Source: Xanthobacteraceae bacterium (GTDB taxonomy: Bacteria > Pseudomonadota > Alphaproteobacteria > Rhizobiales > Xanthobacteraceae). Taken from it: a stretch of 61,746 bases of DNA. The stretch is from assembly GCA_019746135.1 (NCBI GenBank), contig JAIESI010000301.1, forward strand, positions 1-61,746, in the 5' to 3' direction. Below are positions 51,843-61,746 of the stretch, piece by piece (the stretch's first letter is position 1; every line of letters begins with the position of its first letter). Below the pieces are notes generated by a model. That model saw only the letters and a program-made list of their open reading frames with translations. It made no database searches and was not told the origin of the DNA. The position numbers were made by a program, and so were the translations under genes.

Positions 51843-51867
51843 AACGAGGCGATCGGCATCCGGTTCC
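51843..51867 (-). promoter_or_regulatory. EcfG-type promoter facing the lone receiver gene
   Basis: The minus strand reads GGAAC, 16 nt, CGTT, the exact alphaproteobacterial general-stress (EcfG) -35/-10 pattern. It lies 231 bp upstream of the receiver start, implying a leader of roughly 220 nt. No other gene lies on that strand between. The gap 51613-52105 holds this site and the csbD promoter, and no further gene. Confidence 0.6.
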
Positions 51868-52046
51868 GCAACATATTACTCCGATTTTTTTTGGAACAAC
51901 CCCACCGCTCCCTGGTTTTTCAGGCAACCGGCTACGCCCCCTCCCCCCTCGTGGCCGGCCGTATCGAGGCGTCATCAGTCATTGCTGATGGCGCCTCGAC
52001 GTTTTTATGCCCGAGCCGAGACGCTTTTCTGCCCGCATCGCGCTCC

Positions 52047-52071
52047 GGAACAAGGGTGCAACGCACGCGTT
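52047..52071 (+). promoter_or_regulatory. EcfG-type promoter of csbD
   Basis: GGAAC, 16 nt, CGTT: an exact match to the EcfG consensus, with the -10 element 35 bp upstream of the csbD GTG start. Confidence 0.75.
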
Positions 52072-52105
52072 GCCGACACATACCATCCAACAACGGGAGA
52101 GCATC

Positions 52106-52306
52106 GTGAATTGGGATCGGATTGAAGGCGACTGGAAACAGTTCAAGGGCAAGGTTCAGCAGCAATGGGGCAAGCTCACCAACGATGACATCGACGTCAT
52201 CGAGGGCAACAGGACCGAGCTGCTGGGCCGCATCCAGAAGCGCTACGGCCTCGCCAAGGACGAGGCCGAACGGCAGGTCGACACCTGGATGAAAACCTTC
52301 AACTAG
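52106..52306 (+). CDS. CsbD family stress protein
   Basis: A 66-residue protein of the CsbD family. NWDRIEGDWKQFKGKVQQQW is the characteristic opening, and RIQKRYGLAKDEAERQVDTW the closing helix. It starts with GTG at 52106, preceded by GGGAGA. CsbD proteins are strongly induced by general stress regulators (sigma-B in Bacillus, EcfG in alphaproteobacteria), but their molecular function is unknown. An exact EcfG promoter precedes it, and phyR is convergent downstream. Confidence 0.92.
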   Translation: MNWDRIEGDWKQFKGKVQQQWGKLTNDDIDVIEGNRTELLGRIQKRYGLAKDEAERQVDTWMKTFN

Positions 52307-52327
52307 ATCCGGCGCTCGGGACGAACG

Positions 52328-52366
52328 AAAGCCGCGTGGTCAACCGACCGCGCGGCTTTGGCTTTT
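52328..52366. terminator. Bidirectional terminator between csbD and phyR
   Basis: Stem AAAGCCGCG / CGCGGCTTT with a further GGTC/GACC pairing, followed by TGGCTTTT on the plus strand. It sits between the two convergent stop codons and overlaps that of phyR. Confidence 0.75.
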
Positions 52367-53140
52367 GTGCGCGTTGCGCTCGAAGAACAGCGCCTGGCTG
52401 ATCACCGCCGACACCATCGCCGGCTGATAGGGCTTGGTGATCAGGAACGCCGGCTCCGGGCGAAGGCCGGTCAGGAAACGCTCCGGATAGGCGGTGATGA
52501 AAATCACCGGCACCTCGAAGGTGGCGAGCAGGTCGTTGACCGCGTCGACGCCGGAGCTGCCGTCCGCCAGCTGTATATCGGCGAGGATCAGGCCGATGTT
52601 CTTGTTCTTCGCAAGCGCCACCGCCTCGGCGCGCGTCGAGGCGATGCCCTGCACCTCGTGACCGAGATTCTCGACCAGCGACTGCAAATCCATCGCGATC
52701 AACGCTTCATCCTCGATGATCAGGATGTTGGTCGCGATCTGGCTTGCGATCTCCTTGCCGCACTCGTCGATCAGGGCGCGAAGCTCGCCCACGCTGACGT
52801 CGAGAATTTTTGCCGCGTCCTCCTCGGAAAACCCCTCGAGCGACACCAGCAGGAAGGCCTGCCGCGGCATGGCGCCGATCTGGCTCAACCGCCGATCGGC
52901 GGGGTTGGGATTGACCGGCTCCCGGCCCGCATTCACCGGAACGGAATTCCAGATTTTCGAGAACACCCGGAACATTCCCACTCGAACGGACGTTTGGTCC
53001 CCAATAAGGCCGGGGTCCGCGGTCAGGGCTTCGAGGGCGGCGGTGACATAGCTATCCCCGGACGCTTGGCTGCCCGTCAAAGCCCGCGCATATCGCCGAA
53101 CGACCGGAAGATGATCTCTAACCGCTTGAGATGTCAGCAT
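52340..53140 (-). CDS. phyR: PhyR, general stress response anti-anti-sigma regulator
   Basis: A 266-residue protein with the distinctive PhyR order: an N-terminal sigma-like domain (VRRYARALTGSQASGDSYV, then MPRQAFLLVSLEGFSEEDAA and VGELRALIDECGKEI, about residues 10-140) and a C-terminal receiver (NILIIEDEALIAMDLQSLVE, LILADIQLADGSSGVDAV with the phospho-Asp, FLITKPYQP with the Lys). When phosphorylated it binds NepR and releases EcfG. It is divergent from nepR-ecfG, with an exact EcfG promoter in the gap. ATG at 53140 agrees with family length. Confidence 0.95.
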   Translation of the reverse strand: MLTSQAVRDHLPVVRRYARALTGSQASGDSYVTAALEALTADPGLIGDQTSVRVGMFRVFSKIWNSVPVNAGREPVNPNPADRRLSQIGAMPRQAFLLVSLEGFSEEDAAKILDVSVGELRALIDECGKEIASQIATNILIIEDEALIAMDLQSLVENLGHEVQGIASTRAEAVALAKNKNIGLILADIQLADGSSGVDAVNDLLATFEVPVIFITAYPERFLTGLRPEPAFLITKPYQPAMVSAVISQALFFERNAHKSQSRAVG

Positions 53141-53209
53141 ATTTATCCCTCTGTCAGCCTTTGTCTGGCACCCCGCGTATATTGCCGCCCCTCGCCGCGG
53201 AGACTGTAA

Positions 53210-53234
53210 AACGCCCAGGCGCAAGGGAAGTTCC
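53210..53234 (-). promoter_or_regulatory. EcfG-type promoter of phyR
   Basis: Minus strand GGAAC, 16 nt, CGTT, with the -10 element 70 bp upstream of the phyR start. Its -35 is separated by only 5 bp from the -35 of the opposite promoter, so the two -35 boxes form one palindrome, GTTCC-ATAAT-GGAAC. Confidence 0.75.
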
Positions 53235-53239
53235 ATAAT

Positions 53240-53264
53240 GGAACCATATGTTGTCTCGAATGTT
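53240..53264 (+). promoter_or_regulatory. EcfG-type promoter of nepR-ecfG
   Basis: Plus strand GGAAC, 16 nt, TGTT (one mismatch to CGTT), 66 bp upstream of the nepR start. Indicates positive autoregulation of the stress sigma factor. Confidence 0.6.
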
Positions 53265-53329
53265 ATCGCGCCAGGGAAGCGGCGTTCCCGTTGCAATCGG
53301 CCCCGTTGGGCATTTGGGGGAAGAGCAAG

Positions 53330-53530
53330 ATGAATGAAAGACCAAGACAGCCCCCGGACACCTCAATGAAGGCTGAAAAAAGCAAGCAAAAGAAAGGCCG
53401 GCTCGGTGCAGAGATCCAACACAAGATCGGTCAGCAGCTCCGCGCCATGTACTCGGACACCGTCAATGAAGGCGTCCCCGACCGGTTTGCCGAGCTCATC
53501 CAGCGTCTCGACAAGCAAGATCAAAAATAG
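53330..53530 (+). CDS. nepR: NepR anti-sigma factor
   Basis: A 66-residue protein whose core, IGQQLRAMYSDTVNEGVPDR followed by FAELIQRLD, is the NepR signature. The basic, disordered N-terminus (MKAEKSKQKKGRL region) is usual. It binds EcfG in unstressed cells and is titrated by phosphorylated PhyR. ATG at 53330 follows GGGGGAAG. It is the first gene of the nepR-ecfG operon, with 10 bp between the genes. Confidence 0.95.
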   Translation: MNERPRQPPDTSMKAEKSKQKKGRLGAEIQHKIGQQLRAMYSDTVNEGVPDRFAELIQRLDKQDQK

Positions 53531-53540
53531 GGACGAGCAC

Positions 53541-54104
53541 ATGGGCGATCGAAACGACGCTCGACACGATGTTCGCGGAGCCATGCTGGCCGCCGTGCCA
53601 AGCCTGCGTGCGTTTGCGATCTCGCTCTGCGGCGACGTCGATCGTGCGAACGATCTGGTCCAGGAAACCTTGATGCGCGCCTGGTCGCACCTGGACTCGT
53701 TCGAGCCGGGCACGAACATGTCCGCCTGGCTGTTCACGATCCTGCGCAATCATTTCCGCACCGAGTACCGCAAGCGCCGGCGCGAGGTCGAGGACGCGGA
53801 CGGCGGATATGCGGAACGCCTGACGACACCGGAAGAGCAGACCGCGCACATCCAGTTCGGCGAGCTGCGTCAGGCGCTGATGAAATTGTCGCCCGACCAG
53901 CGGGAAGCGTTGATCCTCGTCGGCGCGTCGGGCTTCTCGTACGAAGAGGCGGCGAAAATCTGCGATTGCGCGATCGGCACGATCAAGAGCCGCGTCAATC
54001 GCGCAAGGCTGCGGCTCGCGGAAATTCTCGGCATCGAGAACGTTCCCGAGATCGCACCGGAACCCGACATGCCGGCGGCGGCCAGCGGCGGCCGCAAGGA
54101 CTAG
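53541..54104 (+). CDS. ecfG: EcfG general stress sigma factor
   Basis: A 187-residue ECF sigma factor of the EcfG (ECF15) group. Region 2 is in DRANDLVQETLMRAWSHLDS and MSAWLFTILRNHFRTEYRKR (about residues 33-80), and region 4 in LSPDQREALILVGASGFSYE plus CDCAIGTIKSRVNRARLRLA (about residues 112-160). A proline-rich C-terminal tail follows. It directs RNA polymerase to GGAAC/CGTT promoters, four of which are seen nearby. It is co-transcribed with its anti-sigma factor NepR. Its stop codon overlaps a hairpin repeat that may end the transcript. Confidence 0.95.
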   Translation: MGDRNDARHDVRGAMLAAVPSLRAFAISLCGDVDRANDLVQETLMRAWSHLDSFEPGTNMSAWLFTILRNHFRTEYRKRRREVEDADGGYAERLTTPEEQTAHIQFGELRQALMKLSPDQREALILVGASGFSYEEAAKICDCAIGTIKSRVNRARLRLAEILGIENVPEIAPEPDMPAAASGGRKD

Positions 54105-54174
54105 TGTCCCGGCCCCGAAGTTCGCACGAGCTTTCCGCAAGCACTTTTGCGAACGTCCGAAACCGCGATGCCAG
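54101..54174. repeat. Hybrid single copy of the 16020-16185 hairpin element
   Basis: The left half (AGTGTCCCGG, CCCCGAAGTTCGCACG) matches hairpin 1 at 16020, and the right half (GCGAACGTCCGAA, CCGCGATGCCAG) matches the right arm of hairpin 2 at 16161. The two halves still pair through GTTCGCA/TGCGAAC. It begins within the ecfG stop codon. Confidence 0.75.
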
Positions 54175-54282
54175 CCGCTGCAAGCTTCGCGAGCCGCGAC
54201 GCAACGCAGACGACGTTGTTCTTTGCCACCGCGAAGCCCATAATTTGGGCTTCGTTTTCATTTCGCAGGGCCAATCCAAGCC

Positions 54283-55299
54283 ATGGTCGTCACTGACAAA
54301 TCAGGACTCGATCCCACGGCCTGGCTGGCGGCCATTGTTGAATCGTCCGACGACGCGATCATCAGCGAAGATCTCAATGGCATCGTCACGTCGTGGAATC
54401 TCGGCGCCGAGCGGATATTCGGCTATGCGGCGCACGAAATCATCGGACAACCGGTCCTGAAGCTGATCCCGCCAGATCGGCGCAGCGAGGAGGATTTCAT
54501 TCTCGATCAGCTTCGCCGCGGTGAGAGCATCAAGCAGCACGACACGCAGCGCCTGTGCAAAGACGGCCGGCTGATTCATGTCTCGCTCACCGAGTCACCC
54601 ATCCGCAACCAGGACAACATCATTGTCGGCGTCTCGAAGATCGCGCGCGACATCACCGAGCGGAAAATGGCGCAGGAGACGCAAACCCTGCTTCTGCGGG
54701 AGCTGAACCATCGCTCGAAAAACCTCCTCGCCGTGGCCGACGCCATCGTGCGCCAGACCGCCCGAAGCACATCGCCGAAGGAATTCGTCGACCGGATCAG
54801 CCGGCGGCTGCATGCCCTGTCGATCAATCAGGATCTGATGATCGAGCATGACTGGCGCGGGGCCGACATCGGCCAGATCATTCAATGGCAAATGGCTTCG
54901 GTCATCGACGACCAGGCGAGCCGGGTGACCATGGAGGGTTACCCTTGCGTGGTGACGCCGCGCGTCGCCCAGGCGATGGGTTTGGCGATCTACGAACTCG
55001 CCACCAACGCGCTCAAGTTCGGCGCGCTGTCCTCGCCCGCGGGCAAAGTGGACATCAGGTGGAAGGCGGAGGCGCGAAACGGCTCGCGGGAATTCCTGCT
55101 GTCCTGGCGCGAGACCGGCGGCCCGCCCGCCGTCCGGCCGAGGAAAAAAGGCTTCGGCAGCTCGATCATCGAACACATGATCGCCCGCTCCGTGCTCGGC
55201 TCGGTGACGATCAGCTACCCGCCGACCGGTCTGGTGTGGGAGCTGGTGGCGCCGGAATCCGGATTGACCCAGGCCGCCGGCTCCCCCCTCGCGCCCTGA
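54283..55299 (+). CDS. PAS-HWE sensor histidine kinase, probable PhyR kinase
   Basis: A 338-residue soluble kinase. A PAS domain (about residues 15-125: IVESSDDAIISEDLNGIVTS, then IFGYAAHEIIGQPV) ends in the PAC-type GVSKIARDITERKMA. The HWE/HisKA_2 dimerisation helix has phospho-His143 in LLRELNHRSKNLLAVADAI, and the ATPase domain has N-box IYELATNALKFGALS and GFGSSIIEHMI. HWE/HisKA_2 kinases next to ecfG are known to phosphorylate PhyR, so this is the likely sensor. It has no transmembrane segment and so senses a cytoplasmic cue. The gap before it holds the hybrid hairpin repeat. Confidence 0.9.
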   Translation: MVVTDKSGLDPTAWLAAIVESSDDAIISEDLNGIVTSWNLGAERIFGYAAHEIIGQPVLKLIPPDRRSEEDFILDQLRRGESIKQHDTQRLCKDGRLIHVSLTESPIRNQDNIIVGVSKIARDITERKMAQETQTLLLRELNHRSKNLLAVADAIVRQTARSTSPKEFVDRISRRLHALSINQDLMIEHDWRGADIGQIIQWQMASVIDDQASRVTMEGYPCVVTPRVAQAMGLAIYELATNALKFGALSSPAGKVDIRWKAEARNGSREFLLSWRETGGPPAVRPRKKGFGSSIIEHMIARSVLGSVTISYPPTGLVWELVAPESGLTQAAGSPLAP

Positions 55300-55704
55300 C
55301 GTCCGGGGAATGCGGTTCGAGGCGGTGCCGACATCCGACGGCCAAGCCCGGAGGTAAGCCCCTGAAACTTATAAACAACGTATAAATATTGTCCCATTCC
55401 GGGACGGCGCCGGCGTTGCCATCACCAAACTGCAGCCGGCGGCAACATTATTTTACTACCTCCGGAACCAACCCGGCCGCTTTTGCATTTTTCCGCTTGG
55501 GCAGCGGTCCGGTCTTGCCAAAACAAGAACATCCGACCGGCCCGTTCCGGGGGTCAGATGACGCAGGTTGCATCCGCCACGATGGCATCCTCCGGCAGGG
55601 AGAACTCGGCCGCCGTTGCAGGCCGGGGCTTTGCCGACCGTCAGCTCCCAATCGTGATTTTCAACCAAACCTAAGGCGCGCTTGGCGGGTCAGGGGAGAT
55701 TGTC
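55300..55704. other. 405-bp gap without a supported gene
   Basis: An A+T-rich patch near 55367-55391 (ACTTATAAACAACGTATAAA) stands out and may hold promoter or leader sequence for the hybrid kinase. Short open frames here lack ribosome sites and family features. No repeat family of the window is present. Confidence 0.5.

Positions 55705-61746
<6,042 letters not shown>

Overview
The window reads as a stretch of chromosome from an alphaproteobacterium of the order Hyphomicrobiales (Rhizobiales), close to Bradyrhizobiaceae or Xanthobacteraceae. This rests on the high G+C coding sequence, the many orphan tripartite-tricarboxylate (Bug/TctC) binding proteins, the dense families of short palindromic intergenic repeats, a complete PhyR-NepR-EcfG general stress locus with GGAAC-N16-CGTT promoters, and GTTC-N7-GTTC SOS boxes. 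No rRNA, tRNA, transposase or CRISPR array was seen.

Layout. 0-17 kb is a catabolic district: the tail of a probable ABC binding protein, an intradiol dioxygenase, an amidohydrolase, an alpha/beta hydrolase, a carboxymuconolactone-decarboxylase-like protein, a 3-hydroxybenzoate 6-monooxygenase-like flavoprotein, a class II aldolase, a very long amidase, an enoyl-CoA hydratase coupled to an acyl-CoA synthetase, and an Lrp regulator divergent from a ThDP E1 (AceE/MdeB-like) across a large perfect palindrome. Three Bug binding proteins are interspersed. 17-21 kb holds a DUF3754 membrane protein, another Bug protein and two diverged 380-bp copies of an SOS-box-headed, apparently structured element. 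21-25.8 kb is a defence-type island: an ietA/ietS pair (AAA ATPase plus subtilisin-like protease), a small gene broken by two opposite frameshifts, and a convergent gene with a HEPN-like Rx4H motif. 25.7-34 kb has a Bug protein, an LLM flavin monooxygenase, a Rieske oxygenase, a LysR regulator, a truncated methyltransferase, an esterase, an ArsR/SRPBCC pair and two decayed fragments of a molybdenum-hydroxylase gene.

34-47 kb has two full-length CoxL-type molybdopterin subunits without small or medium subunits, a Bug protein, a gentisate dioxygenase, and a ribose-type ABC transporter following a 2,5-dihydroxypyridine dioxygenase-like (NicX) gene. Every gap here is packed with G-rich palindromes. 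47-61.7 kb is a stress and signalling district: a zinc-ribbon metallopeptidase, an AI-2E-type permease, a low-affinity iron permease-like protein, DUF883 and holin-like membrane proteins, a lone receiver, CsbD, PhyR, NepR, EcfG, an HWE kinase, and a giant hybrid kinase with eleven 92-residue HAMP-type repeats running off the right end.

How the parts work together (inference): the catabolic genes could take up and oxidise aromatic or N-heteroaromatic acids via gentisate, intradiol and pyridine-diol routes. The stress locus is a standard partner-switch (HWE kinase to PhyR to NepR to EcfG), and EcfG-type promoters mark csbD, phyR, nepR-ecfG and the lone receiver. The most novel signals are the paired SOS-box elements with covarying stems, the filled/empty-site evidence for a mobile 36-bp palindrome, and the small genes around ietAS.
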